In this document: one piece after another, positions 1 to 6,489 of the stretch
How the letters are laid out: every line of letters starts with the position of its first letter
How positions within the stretch are numbered: the stretch's first letter is position 1
DNA from: an uncultured Bacteroidales bacterium
Lineage (GTDB): Bacteria > Bacteroidota > Bacteroidia > Bacteroidales > UBA932
DNA: 60,599 nucleotides
Direction of reading: 5' to 3'
Assembly: GCA_902491795.1 (NCBI GenBank)
Contig: CABUIX010000003.1
Coordinates: 1-60,599, forward strand
Notes under the pieces: generated by a model
The model's database searches: none
Seen by the model: only the letters and a program-made list of their open reading frames with translations
What the model was told of the DNA's origin: nothing
Made by a program: the position numbers and the translations under genes

Positions 1-256
1 CGGCCGAGAGTTTCACCTTGGCCTCAAACTCGCCTCCGCGCAGGGTGTAGAGGAACGGTGCGTCGTCGACGGTGAAGCCGTAGTGAGAGATTCTCCAGTA
101 GTCGGACTTCGGTGTCACGCTCATGGTGAGCACCCCGTCCTTGATTTCCCACTGCTCCGGCTCGTTGAACCACTGCATCATCTCGAGTGTCTGTCCGAAA
201 GCGCTCTGCGCAAGCATGCATGCAGCCGCGCAGCAAATGATTCCTGCAAGTTTCAT
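1..256 (-). CDS. Secreted DUF1349-family protein, N-terminal part (cut by window edge)
   Basis: Read by eye on the minus strand from the ATG at 256, this gives an open frame of 85 codons running off the left edge. It begins with a signal peptide (MKLAGIICCAAACMLAQSAFGQ region, 22 residues; cleavage likely after the SAFG/Q area). The mature part starts with a stretch containing WFNEPEQWEI, GVLTMSVTPKSDYWR and GGEFEAKVKL. That layout is typical of DUF1349, a concanavalin-like beta-sandwich family sometimes labelled 'regulation of enolase 1'. Such proteins are exported and may bind carbohydrate, but no reaction is established. It is divergent from the LuxR-type gene at 332, with a palindromic promoter between them. 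Only the first third or so of the usual ~200 residues is visible, so the family call is good but not certain. Confidence 0.7.
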   Translation of the reverse strand, partial: MKLAGIICCAAACMLAQSAFGQTLEMMQWFNEPEQWEIKDGVLTMSVTPKSDYWRISHYGFTVDDAPFLYTLRGGEFEAKVKLSA

Positions 257-292
257 ATTCCTTAAAGTTTTGCGAATAACCATTGATTTTGA

Positions 293-310
293 TTAGATTT
301 GCAAATCTAA
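293..310. promoter_or_regulatory. Perfect 18-bp palindrome made of two head-to-head -7 boxes (bidirectional promoter)
   Basis: The sequence TTAGATTTGCAAATCTAA is a perfect inverted repeat. Its plus strand carries TAGATTTG (294-301) and its minus strand carries the same word (309-302). Both match the Bacteroidota -7 consensus TAnnTTTG. A TTG (-33-like) lies 21 nt upstream on the plus strand (ends at 272) and 20 nt upstream on the minus strand (332-330). The ATGs at 332 and 256 are about 30 and 45 nt beyond the boxes. This could equally be a regulator operator. Confidence 0.6.
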
Positions 311-331
311 CGCATTGCTCCAGAACGCACA

Positions 332-1123
332 ATGACTATTAATAACCATTTTATGGACACAAGCATGAACACTGCCGACTTACTCGGCCGCGAATTTCGT
401 TCACAGGACTTTTCCGGAGAAGATCTCTATGCCGGACTGCTGGAAAGATACCGTCAGACAGCCGCAGGATATGCCCGCATCGAGAATGCCGTCGCGGTGC
501 TCAGCGACCTCCACTCCGGCACGAGCTACATCCACTACGGAGGATTCGCGCAGATGCTGGACGCTCCCTTCCCGAAGGCAGCCGACACCGTGCAGTCGAT
601 ATGGGAGGAGGAAATCCTGCAGCTCCTTCCTGCCGAAGACCTTGGGGAAAAGCAGATGCAGGAGCTGCGTTTCCTGCATTTCGTGAGGCAGCAGCCGAAG
701 AAGCGCCGCTGTGACTACTGTCTCGCAAGCACCCTGCGGATGAGAGCCCGCTCCGGAGGATACATCACCGCGCTTCACCGCATATTCTACATCCCCGCAC
801 CCTCGGGCAACAGTTTCTGGCTCGCACTCTGCCTCTACAGTCCAATAAGGATAGACCTTCCGGCGAAATACCTGATAATCAACACCGTCGACGGAAGCAC
901 CCGCGACCTCGGGCAGCAGGACGACACCGGCATCCTCTCGCCAAGGGAGAAGCAGGTGCTCAGCCTGATCGGCGACGGGCTGATGAGCAAGGAGATAGCG
1001 GCACGCCTGTCGATCAGCATCAACACGGTCAGCCGCCACCGCCAGGAAATACTCGCAAAGCTCCAGGCAAAAAACTCCGTCGACGCCTGCCGCATTGCCC
1101 GTGGCCTCAACCTCATACAATAA
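332..1123 (+). CDS. LuxR/GerE-type helix-turn-helix transcriptional regulator
   Basis: The 263-residue protein ends in a clear LuxR-type DNA-binding domain (about residues 200-260). It starts LSPREKQVLSLIGDGLMSKE and continues through a recognition helix with ISINTVSRHRQEIL. The N-terminal ~190 residues resemble the poorly conserved PAS-like sensor half of many Bacteroidales LuxR regulators, but I see no decisive motif. No receiver domain is present, so it is not a classical response regulator. In-frame ATGs also occur at 353 and 365; the first is used by default. It is divergent from the DUF1349 gene, which is a plausible target. The ligand is unknown. Confidence 0.8.
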   Translation: MTINNHFMDTSMNTADLLGREFRSQDFSGEDLYAGLLERYRQTAAGYARIENAVAVLSDLHSGTSYIHYGGFAQMLDAPFPKAADTVQSIWEEEILQLLPAEDLGEKQMQELRFLHFVRQQPKKRRCDYCLASTLRMRARSGGYITALHRIFYIPAPSGNSFWLALCLYSPIRIDLPAKYLIINTVDGSTRDLGQQDDTGILSPREKQVLSLIGDGLMSKEIAARLSISINTVSRHRQEILAKLQAKNSVDACRIARGLNLIQ

Positions 1124-1163
1124 AAAATCCTATATTAGCGCTTGCGACACAAACATCAACGAC

Positions 1164-1709
1164 ATGAAAACCAGATTCACATTGGGGACAATCCTGGCCG
1201 CAGCCCTTCTGCTGGCACTCCCCTGCCTTTCGTCAGCACAGGACAACGCGACACGGACAGCCCGCTTCCCCGCTGCACCGGCATACGCTTTCTCCACGAC
1301 CGCAACAATCAGCCCCAGAACGGCGGAGCCCTCCGCTACGAAAACGCACAGATACTACTGCGAAATGCGCGAGGTACACAAGGCATTTGCCAGATTTCCG
1401 ACATTCCTGTTCGACTTCGGCTCCGGCTACGTTTCAAAGGGCCTGGACAACTACATGAACATCCTGGTCGACGGCAACGGCAACGAGATCCAGTTCCGCA
1501 GCCGTATCGATGCAGCCAACTACCTTTCCGAATTCGGATGGATTCTGCTGACGGTCTGCCCCGATGTCGACGAGGACAGCACCGATTTCCGCTGGATATT
1601 CTATAAGGACGCCGCAAGCCGCGAAGAGGCGAATGCCGGACTGGTCACCCTCAGAGAATTCATGGGCGACCCGGAACGGACCTTCGGGAACTTCCCGACC
1701 GAAGAATAG
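1164..1709 (+). CDS. Small secreted protein of unknown function
   Basis: The start at the ATG at 1164 is chosen because it opens directly into a signal peptide (MKTRFTLGTILAAALLLALP, cleavage near SSAQ). The frame stays open to 1095 upstream, but that extension has no secretion signal at its N-terminus. The mature ~155 residues contain aromatic-rich segments such as FPTFLFDFGSGYVSKGLDNY and FGWILLTVCPD. No family was recognised. It lies 40 bp after the LuxR gene in the same direction and could be co-transcribed. A hairpin follows at 1732. Function cannot be given. Confidence 0.7.
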   Translation: MKTRFTLGTILAAALLLALPCLSSAQDNATRTARFPAAPAYAFSTTATISPRTAEPSATKTHRYYCEMREVHKAFARFPTFLFDFGSGYVSKGLDNYMNILVDGNGNEIQFRSRIDAANYLSEFGWILLTVCPDVDEDSTDFRWIFYKDAASREEANAGLVTLREFMGDPERTFGNFPTEE

Positions 1710-1731
1710 CAGCGCCTCCCACAACAAAATC

Positions 1732-1761
1732 AGGCGGAAAGCAGTCAATTGCCTTCCGCCT
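1732..1761. terminator. Hairpin between convergent genes
   Basis: An 11-bp stem with one mismatch (AGGCGGAAAGC / GCCTTCCGCCT) and an 8-nt loop lies between the stop of the secreted protein (1709) and the stop of the rubredoxin gene (1807). No clear T-tract follows on either strand, so this is a probable terminator or 3' stabilising hairpin only. Confidence 0.5.
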
Positions 1762-1806
1762 GGCAGAAAAGTCTCCGTATTTCAATAAGAAGAGCCTGAG
1801 GGAGAA

Positions 1807-1968
1807 CTACTCCTCCGGGCTGAAATCGTCCTTGCCGACGCCGCAAAGAGGGCAGGTCCAGTCGGCAGGAAGGTCTTCGAATGCTGTTCCGGGAGCGATT
1901 CCGTTGTCGGGATCACCTACCTCAGGATCATATACATAACCGCATGTGTTGCAAACGTACTTTTTCAT
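1807..1968 (-). CDS. Rubredoxin (53 residues)
   Basis: A short gene found by reading the minus strand from the ATG at 1968. The 53-residue product has the two rubredoxin knuckles, CNTCGY near the N-terminus (Cys6, Cys9) and CPLCGVGKDDF near the C-terminus (Cys39, Cys42). The spacing and the conserved YDPEVGDPDNGI and FEDLPADWTCP segments are those of one-iron Fe(Cys)4 rubredoxins. These are small cytoplasmic electron carriers, in anaerobes often coupled to oxygen or peroxide detoxification. No partner reductase or rubrerythrin is adjacent. The full-length match and all four cysteines make this call firm. Confidence 0.97.
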   Translation of the reverse strand: MKKYVCNTCGYVYDPEVGDPDNGIAPGTAFEDLPADWTCPLCGVGKDDFSPEE

Positions 1969-2076
1969 TTCTCAAAAAATTAGGTTAAACACTAAAAACT
2001 TCCGCACTGCGCGGAAAAGCGACCCAATTTAGTAAATTTTCCGTAAAAAACTTTTTAGGCTGCCCGAATTTCTGCT

Positions 2077-2084
2077 TACCTTTG
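2077..2084 (+). promoter_or_regulatory. -7 promoter box for the NikR-like gene, very close to the start codon
   Basis: TACCTTTG matches the Bacteroidota -7 consensus TAnnTTTG exactly. Only 8 nt separate its last G from the ATG at 2093, so transcription would start at or within a few bases of the AUG (leaderless or near-leaderless mRNA). Confidence 0.6.
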
Positions 2085-2092
2085 CGGCCACC

Positions 2093-2494
2093 ATGGCCCT
2101 GAAAAGATTCGGTGTCTCGCTTGAAGACGGACTTCTGGAAGCGCTCGACAATTTCGTGCGCGAGAACGGTTTTTCCAACCGCTCCCAGGCCATCCGTTTC
2201 CTGATAGAGAAGAACATAACCGAGGAGAAGTGGCAGTGCAACCACCTTGTAGCCGGCACCGTGGTGCTGATGTACGACAGGTCGCAGACCGGCATCTCCC
2301 GCCAGATCGACAGCATCCAGCAGCAGTACCCCGACGTCATCCTGAGCTCCTCGCAGTACTACATAAACCGCGAATTCATGCTCCACACCGTGACAGTGAT
2401 GGGCGAAGCCCGCAGACTGACTGAGCTCTCCGACAAGCTCCGCACGATCAAGGGGCTCAAGCACGCGAAACTCGTGATGAGCCGCGCCGACTGA
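2093..2494 (+). CDS. nikR: NikR-like ribbon-helix-helix/ACT regulator lacking the nickel ligands
   Basis: The 133-residue protein has the two NikR domains. Residues 1-45 form a ribbon-helix-helix DNA-binding domain (MALKRFGVSLEDGLLEALDN, then NGFSNRSQAIRFLIEK). Residues ~53-130 form the ACT-like metal-sensing and tetramerisation domain (AGTVVLMYDR onward). NikR normally represses nickel uptake when Ni(II) binds a His3Cys site. Aligning by eye to E. coli NikR (His76, His87, His89, Cys95), the equivalent residues here are Gln77, Gln88, Tyr90 and Met96, so all four ligands are gone. The fold call is good, but the effector is probably not nickel at that site. The TonB-dependent receptor 45 bp downstream is the likely target. 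Confidence 0.85.
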   Translation: MALKRFGVSLEDGLLEALDNFVRENGFSNRSQAIRFLIEKNITEEKWQCNHLVAGTVVLMYDRSQTGISRQIDSIQQQYPDVILSSSQYYINREFMLHTVTVMGEARRLTELSDKLRTIKGLKHAKLVMSRAD

Positions 2495-2539
2495 ACGGCA
2501 ACAAATTTTTTTGGCAACAAAGTAACACGATTTTATAGA

Positions 2540-4450
2540 ATGGTAACACGAAAATTGATTCTTCCTCTGCTGCTCACCGCCCTGGCACTCCCCGCACGGC
2601 TCGGCGCAGCAGACATTCCTTCCGGGGACGAAACCCTCTCCCCTGCCGACACAACCATCTTCGACTCTATCGACGAGGTGGTGGTCACCGGCACCAACGA
2701 CGCCATCAGCCGCAACCTGCTGCCATATACCGTCAGCACCGTCGGCAGTTCAAAGATACAGGCAACCGGACAGACGCAGTTGCTCTCCGCGCTCTCCGGA
2801 CAGGTGCCCAGCCTGTTCATTTCGCAGCGCAGCATCTTCGGCTTCGGCATCAGCAACGGCGGCTCAGGCGGCATCAAAATCCGCGGTGTCGGCGGCTCCC
2901 CCACCAACGCCGTGCTGATGATGGTCGACGGGCAGCCCCAGTTTGCGGGCATCTACTCACACCACGTCGCTGACTTCTACGGGTCCGAATACGTGGAAAG
3001 AGTCGAGGTGCTGCGCGGTCCCGCTTCGGTGCTCTACGGATCAAACGCCATGGGAGGCGTGATCAACGTGATCACGAAGAACGCCGACCGTGAGGGCTTC
3101 CATCTCAATCTCTCCTCGCAATACGGTTCATACAACACCTGGCAGTCGTCACTGAGCGCGACGGCCCGCTACGGCAAGTTCTCCGCCCTCGTCTCCGGCA
3201 GCTATGGCCGCACCGACGGCACTGTCGAGAACTTCGACTTCAGGCAGGCCAGCGGCTACGTAAAGCTCGGCTACGACTTCAGCGAGAACTGGAAACTGCA
3301 GGCCGACTACACCCTGATGAACTTCATCGGCAACGACCCGATCTACGCCAAAATCAGCGACCCCGAGTCCACCGACATCTACCATCAGGACATCATCCGC
3401 GGTGAGGCTTCGCTCGCGCTGAGCAACTCCTGGGAACGGACCAACGGAGTCGTCCGCGTGTACTACAGCTACGGCAACCACTTCATCCACGACCCGCAGT
3501 ATTTCCACAGCCTCGACGACCGCTTCGGGGTGCTCGCCTACCAGAACGTTGACCTTTGGAAAGGCGCTTCCGCCACCGTAGGCTTCGATTTCAACAGATA
3601 CTCCGGCGAGATCCCTGTATCCGGCGGCACTGCGCACCAGGAAGGTTCGATGAGCACCATCAGCCGCAAGAGCATCATGGAATACTCTCCCTACCTGACG
3701 CTCGCCCAGGAATTCTTCGGCGGGAGGCTCGTTCTCAACGGAGGCCTGCGCATGGCCAACAGCGACATGTTCGCCACCCAGTGGATACCGCAGTTCGGAA
3801 TCATCGGACACCCCGGCTGCGGCTGGATGCTCAAGGCTTCAGTCGCCAAGGGCTACCGCAACCCCTCGTTCAGGGAGCTATATCTCTACAGGCCGGCCAA
3901 CCCCGACCTCGAGCCGGAGAGCATGGTCAACTGGGAGGCAAGCGTCGGCAAGACCTTCTCACGCTGGCTGAGCATCGACCTCACCGGCTACTGGAGCCGC
4001 GGCAGCAACATGATTCAGACCGCACCGGCCGAAAACGGGCAGATGCTCAACCAGAACACCGGCAGCTTCACCAACAAGGGCATCGAGGTCAGCGCCTCCT
4101 CAAGCCCTCTCGACAACCTCAGCCTCAGGGCGTCATACAGCTACCTACACACAACTCTCACCAATCTGACCGAAGCTCCGAGGCACCAGTACTTCCTGGG
4201 CGCTAACTGGCAGGTATTCCCCAAGTTCCGCGTCGATGCCGAGCTGCAGGGAGTGGCAGGACTTTTCGTGCACGAAAGCATGCCTTCGGAAGACTACGCG
4301 CTGCTGAACATGAAGCTCAGCTACGACGTACTCGGATGGATGCAGCTTTTCGTGAACCTCGAGAACATCACGAACGCTCGCTACACCATAGTCTACGGAT
4401 ACCAGATGCCGGGCATCACTGCCATGGGCGGCTTCCGCCTGCACTTCTGA
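2540..4450 (+). CDS. TonB-dependent outer-membrane receptor
   Basis: The 636-residue protein begins with a signal peptide (residues 1-24, MVTRKLILPLLLTALALPAR), then a TonB-box-like segment DEVVVTGT near residue 45. The plug domain (about 50-180) contains IKIRGVGGSPTNAVLMMVDG, VERVEVLRGPASVLYGSNAMGG and VINVITKNA. A beta-barrel follows to the C-terminal aromatic residue (GGFRLHF). No carboxypeptidase-like N-terminal extension or SusD partner is present, so it belongs with BtuB/CirA/FepA-type receptors for metal chelates or cofactors rather than with SusC glycan importers. It probably shares a transcript with the NikR-like regulator just upstream, suggesting a metal-related substrate (inference). 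A strong terminator follows at 4467. Confidence 0.9.
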   Translation: MVTRKLILPLLLTALALPARLGAADIPSGDETLSPADTTIFDSIDEVVVTGTNDAISRNLLPYTVSTVGSSKIQATGQTQLLSALSGQVPSLFISQRSIFGFGISNGGSGGIKIRGVGGSPTNAVLMMVDGQPQFAGIYSHHVADFYGSEYVERVEVLRGPASVLYGSNAMGGVINVITKNADREGFHLNLSSQYGSYNTWQSSLSATARYGKFSALVSGSYGRTDGTVENFDFRQASGYVKLGYDFSENWKLQADYTLMNFIGNDPIYAKISDPESTDIYHQDIIRGEASLALSNSWERTNGVVRVYYSYGNHFIHDPQYFHSLDDRFGVLAYQNVDLWKGASATVGFDFNRYSGEIPVSGGTAHQEGSMSTISRKSIMEYSPYLTLAQEFFGGRLVLNGGLRMANSDMFATQWIPQFGIIGHPGCGWMLKASVAKGYRNPSFRELYLYRPANPDLEPESMVNWEASVGKTFSRWLSIDLTGYWSRGSNMIQTAPAENGQMLNQNTGSFTNKGIEVSASSSPLDNLSLRASYSYLHTTLTNLTEAPRHQYFLGANWQVFPKFRVDAELQGVAGLFVHESMPSEDYALLNMKLSYDVLGWMQLFVNLENITNARYTIVYGYQMPGITAMGGFRLHF

Positions 4451-4466
4451 AAACCTGCAGACATAC

Positions 4467-4506
4467 AAAAGGCAGCGGGCCGGAAAATTCCGGTCCGCTG
4501 CTTTTT
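4467..4506 (+). terminator. Rho-independent terminator after the TonB receptor
   Basis: A 14-bp stem (GCAGCGGGCCGGAA / TTCCGGTCCGCTGC, one G-T pair) closed by a 2-nt AA loop is followed by TTTTT at 4502-4506. The stem is preceded by a run of A, so it could also act on the opposite strand for the BACON gene ending at 4529. Confidence 0.85.
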
Positions 4507-4528
4507 GTACGGTTGTCAACCGCCGGGA

Positions 4529-6340
4529 TTACTTCTTCACGGTTCTGACCATGCCGGCGAAAGCCTTGATCTCCCCGGCAGAAAGGAGCTGCTTGCCTGC
4601 CGGAAGCGACTGTACTGATGCAGAGCCGGAAGCCCCGCCGGTTGTGAATGTTGCGCTGGATGCATCCGAATTGACAACAAGATCATCACCGACAGCCACT
4701 GCAGCTATCGTATATTCGGTATCGGGATCCAGTGTTCCGACAATTGTGTCAGGGCCTTTCTTGCAAAGCATCGAGAAAATCTCGGCATCCGAGAATCCAT
4801 AGAACTGGTACATGGCCACGTACATGCTCAACTGCTCGGAGCACTTGTCGTAAAGCGACTCATCCGCGCCGATTGAAGCCGTCTCAAAAATCTGGGAATA
4901 CCAGTATCCGTCATAATCCTGGGGATCAACTCCGATCTCGACGGATGTCCCGTCCACCTTGGTATCAAAAAGGAACGTCACATCAATTTTCTCGACATCG
5001 GCAGTATTGAATTTGGCATACACTACATCAGTAAGCCGCTCGAGGCTGACGGGATCCACTCCATATACATAGAATACCATTGCCGTATTGGGCGATGCGC
5101 TCACGTATGAGAACACCTTGTCTCCCTGCTCGAGCATTTCCTTCATGGTGTCACCATAAAAGTTATAGTCATCCTGGTATATCGCCTCGTCGGTGTACAG
5201 ACCATTCTCGTCGATGTAGGCCTGCGATACCGATGTCACAAAATAGTACATGTCCTTGTCGGCAGGAACGACCTTCACATTGTACGAGTTGGCGGTGATG
5301 TCAGTGACCTCCACGACAAACGGATCCACATCCCCGGCCTCCTGGTTGATCTTAAGGATCGCGGGCTCGGCAACGCTCGGGTGCGACACTGTGACGGTTG
5401 CCGTCCTGGCCAAAGGGGTGTCATTCGGGGCAGCGATGTACTCGATATACTTCTCGTCCTCGTAGACGCTCACGGCAAGCCAGTCAGAATCGGACACAGC
5501 GGTAACCTCGCCTTCACCGAAATCGCCCTGCCTGTAATAGTATGTTCCGCCCTTGCCACCGTTCGCAGAAATAATCAACTCGATATCGTCAAGGGTAAGC
5601 GTAGCCGGGGACGATTCCATCGTGAACTCGGTATAGAACACGTCGGTCAGCTGCTCCTTGGTCTCCGGATCCACTCCGAAGCAGAACAGGTACGTTAGTT
5701 CAGAAGACATGCCATAGCCCTCGGCATCCACAAGGTCTCCCTTGACGTAGAAATCGGACATATACTCGTCGTCAAGGTAGTAATCCTTGCACATAGTATA
5801 CAGCTTGTCCTTGTCGAGAACTCCGCCGGTCACTACACCTGCGTCCTCCAGATCAATCTGGGCCATGTACATGTGGAAATATGTAATTTCCTTGTCGGAA
5901 GGGATGATGCTGTAGGTGAAGGTTTCCGTCGTGATGTTGCTCACGCTGAACTCGAACGTCACTTCTGCAGGCACAGGCTCCCCGGCATCCTGGGTCACGG
6001 TGAATCTGGACTCCTTGGAAATTCCGGGATACGACACGGTGAACTCAGCGGTTCTTGACTCGGCGGTCTCGTTCTTGGAGATGCTCAGCTCAATAGCCGT
6101 CTTCCCGACATTTGTCACTTCGGCCCAGTCATACTCCGCAACGGGCTCAACGCTTACAACTGATCCTTCGGTCGCATTTTTCAATTCATAAGGGACAGAA
6201 ACAGAACCCCCATCCGCGGAGGCGGTAAATTCTGTCGTTTCAAGCGTGAGAACCGGAGACTCGATGGCCGGCTTCTGGCAGCCGCCGAACAGGAACGATG
6301 ACACGATTCCTGCGACAGCACAGACAAAAAGATTCTTCAT
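4529..6340 (-). CDS. BACON-domain lipoprotein A
   Basis: The 603-residue protein starts at the ATG at 6340. It has a lipoprotein signal ending in LFGGC (lipidated Cys21), so it should be membrane-anchored and possibly surface-exposed. Residues ~30-118 are a BACON domain (SADGGSVSVPYELKNATEG, RTAEFTVSYPG, VTQDAGE). A second BACON-like unit (~245-340) contains ATVTVSHPSVAEPAILKINQ. Between and after these are similar modules starting VTFEFSVSNITTETFTYSI and VEVTDITANSYNVKVVPADK, each ending in a GVDPET or GVDPVS segment and LTDVFYTEF or LTDVVYAKF. These look like duplicated Fn3-like modules. BACON domains are thought to bind carbohydrate or mucin. Its N-terminal domain is strongly similar to the neighbour at 6490, so the two arose by duplication. 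Confidence 0.85.
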   Translation of the reverse strand: MKNLFVCAVAGIVSSFLFGGCQKPAIESPVLTLETTEFTASADGGSVSVPYELKNATEGSVVSVEPVAEYDWAEVTNVGKTAIELSISKNETAESRTAEFTVSYPGISKESRFTVTQDAGEPVPAEVTFEFSVSNITTETFTYSIIPSDKEITYFHMYMAQIDLEDAGVVTGGVLDKDKLYTMCKDYYLDDEYMSDFYVKGDLVDAEGYGMSSELTYLFCFGVDPETKEQLTDVFYTEFTMESSPATLTLDDIELIISANGGKGGTYYYRQGDFGEGEVTAVSDSDWLAVSVYEDEKYIEYIAAPNDTPLARTATVTVSHPSVAEPAILKINQEAGDVDPFVVEVTDITANSYNVKVVPADKDMYYFVTSVSQAYIDENGLYTDEAIYQDDYNFYGDTMKEMLEQGDKVFSYVSASPNTAMVFYVYGVDPVSLERLTDVVYAKFNTADVEKIDVTFLFDTKVDGTSVEIGVDPQDYDGYWYSQIFETASIGADESLYDKCSEQLSMYVAMYQFYGFSDAEIFSMLCKKGPDTIVGTLDPDTEYTIAAVAVGDDLVVNSDASSATFTTGGASGSASVQSLPAGKQLLSAGEIKAFAGMVRTVKK

Positions 6341-6379
6341 GATTATTTTGTTTGAAATTAGGGTAACCGTTCTTCCCTA

Positions 6380-6395
6380 TAAAAGTAAAAAAATT
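6380..6395 (-). promoter_or_regulatory. Promoter motif shared by the two BACON genes (copy 1)
   Basis: The 16-bp plus-strand sequence TAAAAGTAAAAAAATT is repeated exactly upstream of the second BACON gene at 8455-8470. On the coding strand it reads AATTTTTTTACTTTTA. TACTTTTA is a one-mismatch -7 box (TAnnTTTG), about 40 nt from the start codon. The shared sequence suggests joint control of the two paralogues. Confidence 0.5.
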
Positions 6396-6432
6396 ACCAA
6401 ACAAAATAAAATCATTTATAAAGTTTTTGCAT

Positions 6433-6462
6433 AAAAAAGGGACGGCCAGTTATGGCCATCCC
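6433..6462 (-). terminator. Rho-independent terminator after BACON lipoprotein B
   Basis: On the minus strand the stem GGGATGGCCA / TGGCCGTCCC (one mismatch, 4-nt loop) is followed by TTTTTT. It lies 27 bp after the stop codon of the gene ending at 6490. Confidence 0.8.
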
Positions 6463-6489
6463 TTCAATGATTTCACCTGTACAGGAATC

